A DNA stretch of 64,000 nucleotides from Bradyrhizobium sp. NDS-1. Lineage in GTDB: Bacteria > Pseudomonadota > Alphaproteobacteria > Rhizobiales > Xanthobacteraceae. This document shows positions 16,941 through 25,724 of this stretch, in pieces. The position numbers and the translations under genes were made by a program. Each line of letters starts with the position of its first letter. The stretch's first letter is position 1. The notes below the pieces were generated by a model. The model saw nothing but the letters and a program-made list of their open reading frames with translations. It was not told the origin of the DNA and made no database searches. Location of the stretch: positions 3,953,501 to 4,017,500 of the forward strand of contig NZ_CP136628.1 of the NCBI RefSeq assembly GCF_032918005.1, read 5' to 3'.

Positions 16941-19127
16941 CTAGGGAGCGGGCGCTGCGGCCGCCACGGGTGCCGTTGCTCCGGCCTCGTGCGTCACCAC
17001 ACGCTCGTTGCTCTTGCCGGCGATCATGCTGCTGCCCTCGAACCGCGCGCGGTACACCAGCACGTTCTCGATTACGCGCTGGACGTAGTTGCGTGTCTCC
17101 GACAGCGGGATGCGCTCGACCCAATCGACCGGATCGACCCTGGGATCCCGGGGGTCGCCGCGCGCCTGCACCCATTCGCGCACGCGGCCGCGGCCGGCAT
17201 TGTAGCCGGCGAAGGTCATGATCTGGTTGCCGCGGTATTCCGAGAAAAGCGCGCTGAGCTCGGCCGCGCCCATCTGCGTGTTGTAGACGGGGTCGGAGAC
17301 CATCTTGCCCCAGTCGTAAGTCAGTCCGAAACGTCTGGCGGTATCGCGTCCGGCCTCCGGCGTCACCTGCATCAGCCCGACCGCGTTGGCATGCGACTTG
17401 TCGCGCTGCTCGAAGGAGCTTTCGGTGCGCGCCACCGAATAGATCACGCTGGTCTCGATCGCGGGCGCGACCTGCTGGTGCTCGGGGATGCCGATGGTGG
17501 GGAAGGCGTAATGGTCGAGCGCGAGCCCGCGCGCCAGCGCCGACTTGCCGACCTCCAGCATCACGCGCGCATCGTTGCGCCGGCCGGCGAGCTCGCCGAG
17601 CGCTTCGAGCGCCGCGACGTCGGTGCTCTCCTTGGCGAAATCCTGGGCATAGTAGAACACCATGTCGCGCTCGCCGATGTCGTAGAGCATGTCGGCGGCA
17701 CGCACGCGCTCGTCTGCGGGCGGCGTGTCGGCCGAGGCCAGCACGGGCGAGGGCGCACGCAGCTCGATGCGGTCGAGACCGAGCTTTGCGCGCGCAAGCT
17801 GGCCGTAATACGCGGTCGAATAGCGCGATGCCGCCCGATAGCTCATGCGCGCATCTGCGGTCGCGCCCATCGCCTCGGCGGCACGGCCGCGCCAGTAATG
17901 GGCACGCGACAGCGCGATCGGATTGGCCGAGCCTTCGTCGATGGCGGCGAAGTGCACCAGCGCCGCCTGGGGATCGTCGAGGAAGCGCAGCGCGATCCAG
18001 CCGCACATGAAATGATAGTCGACGCGGTAGACTTCCTTCTCGGGCACCGCGGCGGTGCGAACCACGTCATAGGCCGTCCTGGACTTGCCCTGGTCGAGCA
18101 GCTTGCGCGCCAGCATGCGGCGCTCGCGCCACCAGGCATCGGTATCTTGCGCGGCCATGGTGTCGGGCTGGGCGGCGAGGATCACCTCGGCCGCGTCGTC
18201 GATGCGGTCGTTCTGGAGATGCCACTGGGCGCGGCACAGCACATAGCCGAGATCGCGTCGCGCCTCGGTCGGGACGTCCTCCAGATAGTCCTTGGCCTTG
18301 CTCGACTTGCCGGTGACGGCGGCGCAGGCCTTGGCGATCGCGAGCGCATCCTCGCCGAGCCGTTTTGCGGCGCGCCGCGCGCCCGAATAGTCCTTGGCGC
18401 CGAGCCGCTTGTCCATGCGGGCGCGATGATCGTCCGCGGTCAGGAGGTCGCGGAACGCCTCGTAGGAATCCTCCTCGCTGCGCTCCGACAATTCGTCCGC
18501 GCGCCAGGCCTCGCGCACGAGTCGCGCGGCCCTGTCGGCGTCGCCTTCGGCAAACAGCACGCGGGCGAGCGCGAACTTGCCCTTGGCGCTGGTCGGCCGG
18601 TCCATGGTGAACTTGTGCACGGTGGCGGCGTCGGCCTTCTCCTGCCACAGCCGCGCCTCGGCGCGCCGGCGCAGCAACGCGCGGCTCGGCCAGTCCGGAT
18701 TGGCCTCGAGGAAGGCGGCGTAACGCTTGAAATTCGCCGTGCTGTCGGAGTGGCGCAGCATGAACCAGTCCGCGAGCTTGCGTCCGGCGGGATCGGTGAT
18801 GCGCTCGCGCGCTGCGCTCGCGTCATCGGTCTTGCCCTTGCGGGTGAGATCGATGGCGTCCTTCAGCGCGGCGAGGTCGCCGGTCAGCGGCGGTGTTGCG
18901 GGCTTGTCAGACGGCGCTTCGTCGGCCTTCTTCGATTTGTGTCTGGCCTCGGCATGCTTGCCGTGGCGCGACTTCACCGCCGTGTGGCGATGCTTGCCGC
19001 CCTTCGCCTCATGCGTCTTCTTCGGCGCGGACGATTTGTGGCTGCTCTTGGCCGCCATCTCGGTGGGAAGAAGGGCCATTGCGGCCACGGCAACGACACA
19101 CGCGAGCGAGCGTAGGCACTGGTTCAT
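16941..19127 (-). CDS. slt: Soluble lytic murein transglycosylase (Slt70-like)
   Basis: Periplasmic enzyme that cleaves the glycan MurNAc-GlcNAc bond with 1,6-anhydro product formation. 728 aa from ATG 19127 (AGGGGGA upstream; signal peptide CVVAVAAMALLPTEMAA). Order: His/Lys-rich linker (KSSHKSS ... GKHRHTAVKSRHGKHAEARHK), a long alpha-superhelical region (about 90-500), and a C-terminal SLT catalytic domain with the glutamate in VARTESSFEQ and AVGLMQVTPEAG. The Lys/His-rich segment after the signal peptide is distinctive and may bind polyanions. An in-frame extension to 19253 is unlikely because it precedes the signal peptide. Confidence 0.92.
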   Translation of the reverse strand: MNQCLRSLACVVAVAAMALLPTEMAAKSSHKSSAPKKTHEAKGGKHRHTAVKSRHGKHAEARHKSKKADEAPSDKPATPPLTGDLAALKDAIDLTRKGKTDDASAARERITDPAGRKLADWFMLRHSDSTANFKRYAAFLEANPDWPSRALLRRRAEARLWQEKADAATVHKFTMDRPTSAKGKFALARVLFAEGDADRAARLVREAWRADELSERSEEDSYEAFRDLLTADDHRARMDKRLGAKDYSGARRAAKRLGEDALAIAKACAAVTGKSSKAKDYLEDVPTEARRDLGYVLCRAQWHLQNDRIDDAAEVILAAQPDTMAAQDTDAWWRERRMLARKLLDQGKSRTAYDVVRTAAVPEKEVYRVDYHFMCGWIALRFLDDPQAALVHFAAIDEGSANPIALSRAHYWRGRAAEAMGATADARMSYRAASRYSTAYYGQLARAKLGLDRIELRAPSPVLASADTPPADERVRAADMLYDIGERDMVFYYAQDFAKESTDVAALEALGELAGRRNDARVMLEVGKSALARGLALDHYAFPTIGIPEHQQVAPAIETSVIYSVARTESSFEQRDKSHANAVGLMQVTPEAGRDTARRFGLTYDWGKMVSDPVYNTQMGAAELSALFSEYRGNQIMTFAGYNAGRGRVREWVQARGDPRDPRVDPVDWVERIPLSETRNYVQRVIENVLVYRARFEGSSMIAGKSNERVVTHEAGATAPVAAAAPAP

Positions 19128-19197
19128 TCCATGGTCCCCCTGCGAAACCACTACAAACCAAGGTCCGCGACGACATGCGGCTTGAGAATCAAGGCAC

Positions 19198-19223
19198 CGA
19201 CACGGTGCATCACTACCGTGTCG
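19198..19223. promoter_or_regulatory. Perfect 9-bp inverted repeat upstream of slt
   Basis: CGACACGGT and ACCGTGTCG separated by eight bases, 71 bp upstream of the slt start in the divergent gap between slt and the adenylate cyclase. Size and spacing fit a dimeric regulator site; no regulator is identified. Confidence 0.35.
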
Positions 19224-19305
19224 CATCCTCACGCTGTCGCAACAATGCGGCAAAATACGGATGTGATGAGGGAACTCCCGCGCTGGGGGAATGAAGGATG
19301 GCCTC

Positions 19306-19320
19306 TTAAGCCTTTGTTAA
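19306..19320. promoter_or_regulatory. CtrA box (TTAA-N7-TTAA) before the adenylate cyclase gene
   Basis: TTAA, seven bases, TTAA (19306-19309 and 19317-19320) followed by C: an exact full-length CtrA consensus. It lies 130 bp before the cyclase start and 179 bp from slt in the divergent intergenic region. CtrA is the alphaproteobacterial cell-cycle regulator. AT-rich motifs like this are rare by chance in such GC-rich DNA. The 322-bp gap also has a GGACCCG/CGGGTCC hairpin at 19328-19355. Confidence 0.5.
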
Positions 19321-19449
19321 CGAAACCGGACCCGCGCGACGGTTTGGCCGGGTCCAGGGCGTCAGCAGGGACAGATTGCGCGTGTTCCCGAATCCCGATC
19401 CGGTGTATGGAATCCCTCGCTTCGTCCTTTGAGCCTTTGCCCCGCGCCT

Positions 19450-21186
19450 ATGCCGATTTTCAACCAGTCGATCCGGCGCAAGATCGTCGGCATCGCCCTC
19501 GGATTGATCGTCCTGATGCTGGTCACCTCGATCCTGTCGATGGTGATGTCGAGCCAGGTCGGTGTCCTCCTGGGCGAGCTGACCAACCGCTACATCCCGG
19601 CCTACAGCCATCTGGCCCGCGCCAATATCCGTTCGCTGGAGCGCGCCCTGGCGCTGCGGCAAATGGTCATGACCAAGATGGGGGCGTCGTCGGACGAGGA
19701 GACGTATGCGGCGCGGCTTCGCGACTTCGAGGCATTGGACCGCAAGTTCGAGGAAGAAGCCGAGGCAGCGCGCAAGCTCATCAACGCGATCATCGATGAT
19801 CCCAGGACGTATTCCGACAATGCCGCGCTGGCACGGCTCGACGTCCGCATCGAGAGCGCCGTCACCGAGTTGCGGCGCAATCTGGACGAGGGCAATGCGA
19901 AACTGCTCAAGCAGATCGAGGCCAAGGACGTGGTCCAGGCCCGCGCCACGCTGGAACAGCTGGACACCCTGCGCGATGCGTTCAACCGGAAGGTCGACGC
20001 GATCAGGGCCGACATGCTGACGCAGGTCTTCTTCTCGACGTCGCAAGTGATTGGCCGCCAATACCAGGCCATCATCGTGTCGGGAGCCGTGACCTTGCTC
20101 GCGGCGGTGCTCGGATTTGCCTTTGCGCTCCTGGTGTCCAGCGGTATCACGCGCCCGGTGCGGCTGCTGCTCGCCGGCACCCGCGAGGTCGAAGCCGGTC
20201 GCTTCGACAAGACCATCACCGTCTCCACCCAGGACGAGATCGGCGAACTCGCCGCGGCGTTCAACCGCATGACCGAGCAGCTCAGGCACAACGAGCGCGT
20301 CCGCGAGACCTTTGGCCGCTACATCGATCCCAAGGTGGTGCAGGGGCTGATCGACCGGCCGGAGATCGCGATCGACGGCGAGCGCCGGGTCATGACCATC
20401 ATGTTCTGCGACATGAGCGGCTTCACCGCGATGAGCGAGGGCATGACCCCGCGCGGGCTCGTGCGAGTGATGAACCATTATTTCACGGTGATGTCCGCCC
20501 CCATCAGGGGCAATCGCGGCATCATCGACAAATATATCGGCGATGCCATCATGTCCTATTGGGGCCCGCCCTTCATCGAGGACGACGAGCAGGCGTTGCT
20601 CGCGGGCCTCGCCGCCATCGAGATGACCGAGCAGGTGCCGGCGCTCCAGAAGCAGCTGCCCGACCTGCTCGGCATCCGCGCCATGCCGGCGCCGTGCGAT
20701 TTGCGGGTCGGCATCGCCACCGGCGAGGTCCTGACCGGCAGCATCGGTTCCGAATTGATGATGAGCTTTACGGTGATGGGGGATGCCGTGAACCTCGCTT
20801 CCCGGCTGGAGGCCGTCAACAAGGTTTACGGCACCCGCATCCTGATCGCGCAGGCCACCGCTGATGCGGTCGGATCGCGGCTCGAACTGCGCGAGATCGA
20901 TCGTCTCGCGGTCGCCGGCCAGAGCGCGCCGCAGGCGATCTTCGAAGTGATGGCGAGGGCGGGCGCGCTCACCGGCGCACAGGACAGCCTGCGCATGCAC
21001 TATGCCGAAGCGCTCGCCGCCTATCGCGCCCGGCGCTTCGAGGAGGCGCGCGCTGCTTTCAACGCGGCGCTCGAAGCCGTCCCCGGCGACGGACCGTCGC
21101 GCGCGATGCTCGGCCGCATCGCGCAGTTCGAGGCGAGCCCGCCGGACGCCGGCTGGGACGGCGCCTGGCGGCTGGACAGCAAATAG
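19450..21186 (+). CDS. Membrane class III adenylate cyclase with HAMP domain
   Basis: 578 aa. First membrane helix about 15-40 (KIVGIALGLIVLMLVTSILS), a periplasmic sensor region of about 160 residues rich in coiled helices, second helix near 205-225, HAMP linker ending DEIGELAAAFNRMTEQL, then a class III cyclase domain. Metal-binding aspartates are in MFCDMSGFT and DKYIGDAIMSYWG, and the transition-state segment is VMGDAVNLASRLE. The KYIGD lysine favours ATP as substrate. A helical TPR-like tail ends the protein. ATG 19450 is used; a TTG at 19429 is in frame. The CtrA box upstream suggests cell-cycle control. Confidence 0.92.
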   Translation: MPIFNQSIRRKIVGIALGLIVLMLVTSILSMVMSSQVGVLLGELTNRYIPAYSHLARANIRSLERALALRQMVMTKMGASSDEETYAARLRDFEALDRKFEEEAEAARKLINAIIDDPRTYSDNAALARLDVRIESAVTELRRNLDEGNAKLLKQIEAKDVVQARATLEQLDTLRDAFNRKVDAIRADMLTQVFFSTSQVIGRQYQAIIVSGAVTLLAAVLGFAFALLVSSGITRPVRLLLAGTREVEAGRFDKTITVSTQDEIGELAAAFNRMTEQLRHNERVRETFGRYIDPKVVQGLIDRPEIAIDGERRVMTIMFCDMSGFTAMSEGMTPRGLVRVMNHYFTVMSAPIRGNRGIIDKYIGDAIMSYWGPPFIEDDEQALLAGLAAIEMTEQVPALQKQLPDLLGIRAMPAPCDLRVGIATGEVLTGSIGSELMMSFTVMGDAVNLASRLEAVNKVYGTRILIAQATADAVGSRLELREIDRLAVAGQSAPQAIFEVMARAGALTGAQDSLRMHYAEALAAYRARRFEEARAAFNAALEAVPGDGPSRAMLGRIAQFEASPPDAGWDGAWRLDSK

Positions 21187-21290
21187 CTGCCGCCCCGGAA
21201 AAATTGTTTCTACTCGATAACGATGTTCGCCGTGACCTATTTCCCGGGCTTAGGTTGGATGTCCTTGAGGCGTTTGACGGGGACACGCCG

Positions 21291-21467
21291 ATGACGGAAC
21301 TTCAGGACAGGCTGGAACGGTTCGAGACGCTGACCGCCGAATGCGAGCTGATTGCCAAGCTCGCGACCGACAGCACCAAGCGCGAGTTCTATCTGAAGCT
21401 TTCGGAGCAGTACCGTCAGTTGGCGACGGACATGCGGCAGGCGATCGCGACCAAGGCCGCGGCCTGA
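21291..21467 (+). CDS. Small helical hypothetical protein
   Basis: 58 aa, unknown function, predicted all-helical (MTELQDRLERFETLTAECE ... YLKLSEQYRQLATDM). This LATDSTKREFYLKLSEQY pattern is frequent in small rhizobial proteins. ATG 21291 follows GGGGA by 7 nt; the frame is open upstream to a TTG at 21204 but that segment has no family resemblance. Stands alone after the cyclase gene. Confidence 0.6.
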   Translation: MTELQDRLERFETLTAECELIAKLATDSTKREFYLKLSEQYRQLATDMRQAIATKAAA

Positions 21468-21605
21468 GGCCGGCTGCAATCCGTTCTTAAGGTTTGGCGC
21501 GCATCCTTGACGCAGCGAGCGATCGCTCGTGCTGGGAAGGCCGGGGTTCGCTGCAGTGCAGCGTGCCTCGCGAGTGTCATTTGCCATGCTCGACAGGGCA
21601 ATCAC

Positions 21606-21818
21606 ATGCGCCTCGTTGCCGTGATCATATTTGCGCTCATGATGGCGTCCTGCAATCAGGATCAGGACATCACCGGCTCGACATCGGCCTGCCCGATGCG
21701 GAACTACAGCTCGTACAATCCCCGCGACATGAACCAGTGTGTCAATGCCTGCAGATCCTGCGATCGCGGCACCACGGTCACGTGCACGACCTCCTGCACC
21801 CTCAAGGGCGCGCGCTGA
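21606..21818 (+). CDS. Small Cys-rich lipoprotein
   Basis: 70 aa. N-terminal lipoprotein signal (MRLVAVIIFALMMASC) with the lipobox cysteine at residue 16, then a short mature domain with six more cysteines (SACPMRNY, NQCVNACRSCDRGTTVTCTTSC). Probably a disulfide-rich outer-membrane-anchored peptide. Unknown function. Confidence 0.6.
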   Translation: MRLVAVIIFALMMASCNQDQDITGSTSACPMRNYSSYNPRDMNQCVNACRSCDRGTTVTCTTSCTLKGAR

Positions 21819-21900
21819 GAGCAACCGGCGGTGCTTGGGCACCGGAACGATTCACCTGGGTTAATCATTGAAGAAGCGGAAGGACGCGGAGTCCGATGAA

Positions 21901-22158
21901 ATGGGTATGCTCGATCCCGGTCGATTTCTGGTGTCCTGCTCGCACTGCGATGCCTGGCCGATGGCGGTCAACGTGAAGCGATCGAGCTGGTGGGCGTCCC
22001 CGCATGAGGTCCGCTTTGTCTGCACGCGCTGCCGACGCGAGGAAACCGCGATCGTCTCGGCCTCCGGCGAATTGACTCCGATCAAGCGCGTCGATGTTCC
22101 GCCACGCGACGTCGCTGCCGCCTGGGCACAGGCCCAGCGTTTGCGAGGGCGGACCTGA
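21901..22158 (+). CDS. Small zinc-ribbon-like hypothetical protein
   Basis: 85 aa with CSHCDAW and, about 28 residues later, CTRCRREE: a four-cysteine zinc ribbon without other recognisable domain. ATG 21901 has GGAG 9 nt upstream; the frame stays open to a TTG at 21868. It lies directly upstream of the cobalamin riboswitch, on the same strand, but the riboswitch starts after its stop. Function unknown. Confidence 0.55.
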   Translation: MGMLDPGRFLVSCSHCDAWPMAVNVKRSSWWASPHEVRFVCTRCRREETAIVSASGELTPIKRVDVPPRDVAAAWAQAQRLRGRT

Positions 22159-22219
22159 GCGCGGTGACAACGGCCACCGGTCGATTGACTCCCCGGCGGA
22201 ACGACACGTAAGTTGATCG

Positions 22220-22405
22220 GTGACGGTTCTCCTCAGGGAGATCAAAAGGGAATGTGGTGCGGGATTGTCCCAACGGGAATTGTCTCAACGCCACGGCTGC
22301 CCCCGCAACTGTAAGCGGTGAATCTTTCGTCCTATGCCACTGGGAACTCGGTCCTGGGAAGGCGACGTAAGGTAACGACCCGCGAGCCAGGAGACCTGCC
22401 GTCAG
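22220..22405 (+). ncRNA. Cobalamin (B12) riboswitch
   Basis: All main conserved blocks of the cobalamin riboswitch occur in order: AAAAGGGAA (22246 region), GCCACGGCTGCCCCCGCAACTGTAAGCGG split across 22291-22319, GCCACTGGGA ... CTGGGAAGGCG, and an exact B12 box GAGCCAGGAGACCTGCC at 22385-22401. It precedes a TonB-dependent receptor gene, a classical target, repressed when adenosylcobalamin is abundant. Confidence 0.93.
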
Positions 22406-22481
22406 CCGTGGTCACACGCGAAGATGTCGGTCGGGGAGTGCAGACATCGGCTTCACCGGAGCAATCCATCGCTCCACCGTG

Positions 22482-22526
22482 AAACCTCGTTCGCTGTGAC
22501 GTGCCACTGACGTCATACCGAGGTTT
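22482..22526 (+). promoter_or_regulatory. RBS-sequestering hairpin, candidate riboswitch expression platform
   Basis: AAACCTCG (22482-22489) is the exact complement of CGAGGTTT (22519-22526). The second arm contains the only Shine-Dalgarno-like GAGG before the GTG start at 22533. Formation would hide the RBS, as expected of translation control downstream of a cobalamin aptamer. Confidence 0.45.
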
Positions 22527-22532
22527 ACAATT

Positions 22533-24758
22533 GTGTCCCGTCTTGTCTCTGCCGCCGGGCGCCTCAGCGCTGGCCTGTTCGCGTCCGTTGCCTTCCATTC
22601 GCTCGATCTCTCTCCGGCCTTCGCCCAGCAGGTCCTTGCCGAGCAGCTGCCACCGATTGAAGTGACCAAGCCCGACGACCAGAACCGCACGCGGGCCAGG
22701 GCGACCGGTGACGGCGCGACGAGGCCCCGCGCGACGGCCGATGTCGCGCCGTCGGGCAATGGCGCCGGCTCGGCCGTCGAGGCTGTCGCCGGCAACGGCG
22801 GTATCGTCGGTGCTGCCACGACCGTCGTCACGGCCGCGGATATCGCGCACGCGCCGTCGCAGACGCTGGCCGAGATCATCGCGACGCAGACGCCGGGGGC
22901 CCAGATCACGACGTTCTATGGCGGCCCGATCGGTGCCAAGACCGGCGTGGACCTGCGCGGCTTCGGCGCGTTTGCAACCGCCAACACGCTGGTGCTGGTC
23001 AACGGACGGCGGCTGAACGACGTCGACATGGCACAGGTGGACCTTTCCACCATCCCGCTCAATTCCATCGAGCGTATCGAGATCACGCGCGGCAATTCCG
23101 GAGCGGTGCTCTATGGCGACAACGCGGTCGGCGGCGTGATCAACATCGTCACCAAAAGCGGCGTCGGCGGACCGCCCGTGACCGCGCGCATCGAGGCCGG
23201 CTTCGGCTCGTTCAACACGGGGCTCGGCAACGTCTCGACCTCGCTCAATTCCGGTCCGTGGTCGACCTCGTTCTATGGCAATGCCGTCAGGACCGATGGC
23301 TACCGCGACAATAATCGCTATTCCCAGCAGAACGGCGTCGGCAATCTCAATTACGCGACACCGGGCCTGACCGCTTTTCTCACCGTCACGGGCGATCATC
23401 AGGAGTTGCGGCTGCCGGGCGGGCGCACCGTCGACCCATCGATCGGCCTCGACGAGGTCGCGACCGACCGGCGAGGGACCAGCACGCCGTTCAACTATGC
23501 CAACCAGCAGGGCTTCAGCGCGACCGCGGGCTTCACCAAGACCCTCGTCAACGGAGTCGATCTCATCGTCGACGGCGGCGTGCGCGACAAGAAACAGCAG
23601 AGTGCGTTCTTCTCCAGCCCGGTGCCGGTTCCGGGCTTCTTCACGTCGACCTATGCCGATTCCCATCTGACCACGTGGTCGATCACACCGCGGCTCAGCG
23701 TGAAGAGCCTGCTGCTCGGAATGCCATCGCAGCTCCTCACCGGCATCGACTATTACGATGCGAGCTTTCAGCAGAACCGCGGCGCCGGGCAGGGGCTCTC
23801 CCCCTGGCATAATTACGACCTCAGGCAGCAGACGGTTGCGGGCTATTTTCAGCACACATTGGGCGTGTCGCCTGCGACCGACATTTCCTATGGCGCGCGG
23901 GTGCAGACGATCAATCTTGCGGCGCGCGACAATTTCGACCCGGCGGCGCCGTTCAACGCCGACATCGGCGCCCTCCCGCTCCAGAGCGATGAAACCCAAT
24001 ATGCGCTGCATCTCGGGGCCGAGCATCGCCTCAATGAGGTGGTCTCGCTGTTCGGCCGCGCCGCGCGCGCGTTCCGCACGCCCGACGTGGACGAGCGCCT
24101 GTCCTCAGGGCCGTCCTTCGATCCCCTGACCTTCGCTGCGATCCCGCAAACGTTTCAACTCAAGACCCAGACCTCGCAGGACATCGAGGGCGGCCTGCGC
24201 ATCAAGGGCGGCGGACTGCAGCTGCAGAGCAGCCTCTATCTGATGGACCTCACCAACGAGGTCCATTTCAACCCGGTGCTGTTCTACAACACCAACCTCG
24301 ATCCGACCCGCCGCTACGGCTCGGAGACCAGCCTGTCCTATCGCGTCAACGACGCTCTGCTGCTGCGCTCCGGCATGGCCTATACCCGCGCCGTCTTCCG
24401 CGAAGGCATCTGGACCGGCAATGACGTGCCGCTGGTGTCGCGCTACACCGCGAGTGCGGGCGTCACCTGGAACATCTGGCAGAACTATTTGGTGCTCGAC
24501 GCCACCGCGCGGTTCTGGAGCGAGCGGCGCATGGACAACGATCAGGCGGGCACACAGAAGCCGATTCCCGCCAACGGCACGATCGACCTCAAGCTCAGCG
24601 GCCAGGTTGACCGCTACTTCTGGTCGCTCAGCGTCAACAATGTGCTGAATGCGCTCTACTACGATTACGCCATCGCAAGCACCTTCACGGACGGCCGCTT
24701 CAGCGCTTATCCGCTGCCCGGCCGCACCTATCTGCTCAAGGCCGGCGCAACTTTCTGA
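22533..24758 (+). CDS. btuB: TonB-dependent outer membrane receptor, probably for cobalamin
   Basis: 741 aa. Signal peptide ending SPAFAQ, a TonB-box-like LPPIEVT, plug domain (about 95-215) with QTLAEIIATQTPGAQ, VLVNGRRLND and the SIERIEITRGNSGAVLYGDNAVGGVINIVTKSG signature seen in two pieces, then a beta-barrel ending in the typical aromatic C-terminal strand (GRTYLLKAGATF). The upstream cobalamin riboswitch assigns the substrate better than the sequence does; the symbol rests on that context. An Arg/Ala/Thr-rich low-complexity spacer of about 40 residues separates TonB box and plug. Starts with GTG. Confidence 0.85.
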   Translation: MSRLVSAAGRLSAGLFASVAFHSLDLSPAFAQQVLAEQLPPIEVTKPDDQNRTRARATGDGATRPRATADVAPSGNGAGSAVEAVAGNGGIVGAATTVVTAADIAHAPSQTLAEIIATQTPGAQITTFYGGPIGAKTGVDLRGFGAFATANTLVLVNGRRLNDVDMAQVDLSTIPLNSIERIEITRGNSGAVLYGDNAVGGVINIVTKSGVGGPPVTARIEAGFGSFNTGLGNVSTSLNSGPWSTSFYGNAVRTDGYRDNNRYSQQNGVGNLNYATPGLTAFLTVTGDHQELRLPGGRTVDPSIGLDEVATDRRGTSTPFNYANQQGFSATAGFTKTLVNGVDLIVDGGVRDKKQQSAFFSSPVPVPGFFTSTYADSHLTTWSITPRLSVKSLLLGMPSQLLTGIDYYDASFQQNRGAGQGLSPWHNYDLRQQTVAGYFQHTLGVSPATDISYGARVQTINLAARDNFDPAAPFNADIGALPLQSDETQYALHLGAEHRLNEVVSLFGRAARAFRTPDVDERLSSGPSFDPLTFAAIPQTFQLKTQTSQDIEGGLRIKGGGLQLQSSLYLMDLTNEVHFNPVLFYNTNLDPTRRYGSETSLSYRVNDALLLRSGMAYTRAVFREGIWTGNDVPLVSRYTASAGVTWNIWQNYLVLDATARFWSERRMDNDQAGTQKPIPANGTIDLKLSGQVDRYFWSLSVNNVLNALYYDYAIASTFTDGRFSAYPLPGRTYLLKAGATF

Positions 24759-25470
24759 TCAGCACGCCAGTCAATGGACCAGAGCGTGATGGGACGATCG
24801 CGCCTGTGTCGGCCTCTGTCAACCCAGCGTCGCAAAAATATTCCACTTTACCGAAATTCGGTTTCGGCGTATGTGTCGTGCATCCCGGCTCACTCAAGAG
24901 GGGCGATCATGAGGTCGTCATTTTCGCGAGCCGGGTCTGCGGTGGACGCGGCAGCGTCGGCGCGAGAGGTGCGGGCAGGGCGGGTAGTCCCTGTGAGCCC
25001 GTAACCGCGTGCGGACGACGGCGCTGCCAGGCTTCGTCTCGCCTGTAAGTTCTCAGCTCCGTCGACAGGGCTGGGAATACTGCGGCGACATGGCGGGCCG
25101 TGCGTACGGCAAAACCGTGTGGTCCTGGCCGTCATTGCCACGGTCAAGCTGTCTGCGAAGGTGCGAGCGAGCCCGACCGGGCGGACTGCATCATCCAATT
25201 CGCAGGGCGAGGGAGGCCAGAGGAAAGTTCGGCTCCCGGGAGAGCACGGCATAAGCCGTCCGACCATCGCGCAGGGAAGGCCGAGTGATCGGCACCACCT
25301 GTATGCTGCTGTGCGGTTCTTTTTGCGCGTGCATTTCGCGCAGCGGACCGCGGGTGCCTGTCGGCACCCGGCCTTCCCTGCGCCCTCTTGGTTTTGAGGG
25401 TGGCGTGATCAAGCAAAGCTCGGGCGAATTGCGCCGCGAGGCCGAAGAAGCATGTCAGTCCCGCCACACT
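24759..25470. repeat. Gene-free region with a large structured repeat element
   Basis: No credible gene; open frames here are out of phase with each other and lack family features. Structure is marked: GCGCAGGGAAGGCCG (from about 25268) pairs exactly with CGGCCTTCCCTGCGC about 85 bp later, enclosing a nested GGGTGCC-TGTC-GGCACCC hairpin. On the minus strand the translation contains strings such as RPGADRHPRSAARNARAKR that I remember as recurrent spurious proteins in Bradyrhizobium, meaning the DNA itself is a multicopy element. On the minus strand TTGACA occurs near 24820. Dispersal is from memory, not tested. Confidence 0.5.
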
Positions 25471-25580
25471 CACTGTCGTCGCCCGGCTTGACCGTGCGAT
25501 CCAGTATTCCAGAGACGCTCGCGATTGAACCGAGAAGCCGCGGCGTACTGGATTCCCGCCTTCGCGGAGAATGACAGTGT
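25471..25580. repeat. Dispersed palindromic repeat, family A (copy 1)
   Basis: About 110 bp bounded by CACTGTC and GACAGTG. Internal landmarks: GTCGCCCGGCTTGACC, ATCCAGTATTCCAGAGAC, GCCGCGGCGTACTGGATTCC and the hairpin CCCGCCTTCGCGGAGAATGACAG. Two further copies lie at 41586-41692 (inverted) and 47175-47286, each between genes. Confidence 0.75.
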
Positions 25581-25667
25581 CCCTTGGAGAACAGGCTGCC
25601 GCCTCACACTCAGTCATCGCGAGGAGATCACGACAATGGGCGTCGTTGGGAGAGCGTGCGCCACTCA

Positions 25668-25724
25668 GCTCCGGACGCAGCGCAGCGCCGCTTTGGCGGT
25701 GCGCTGCTGAGCCGGGGCCCATGT
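25668..25724. repeat. Palindromic intergenic repeat, family B (copy 2, partial)
   Basis: CTCCGGACGCAGCGCAGCGC, a short hairpin CCGCTTTGGCGG, then GTGCGCTGCTGAGCCGGGGC: the same core as the element at 1014-1160. Just before it (25610-25640) is a fragment of the CGTCATTGCGAGG-type REP. Confidence 0.6.

Noticed and set aside
25144..25722. 192-aa minus-strand frame with an Arg/Ala-rich translation
   Set aside because: It runs across several unrelated repeats and has no domain; I treat it as a spurious frame in repeat DNA.
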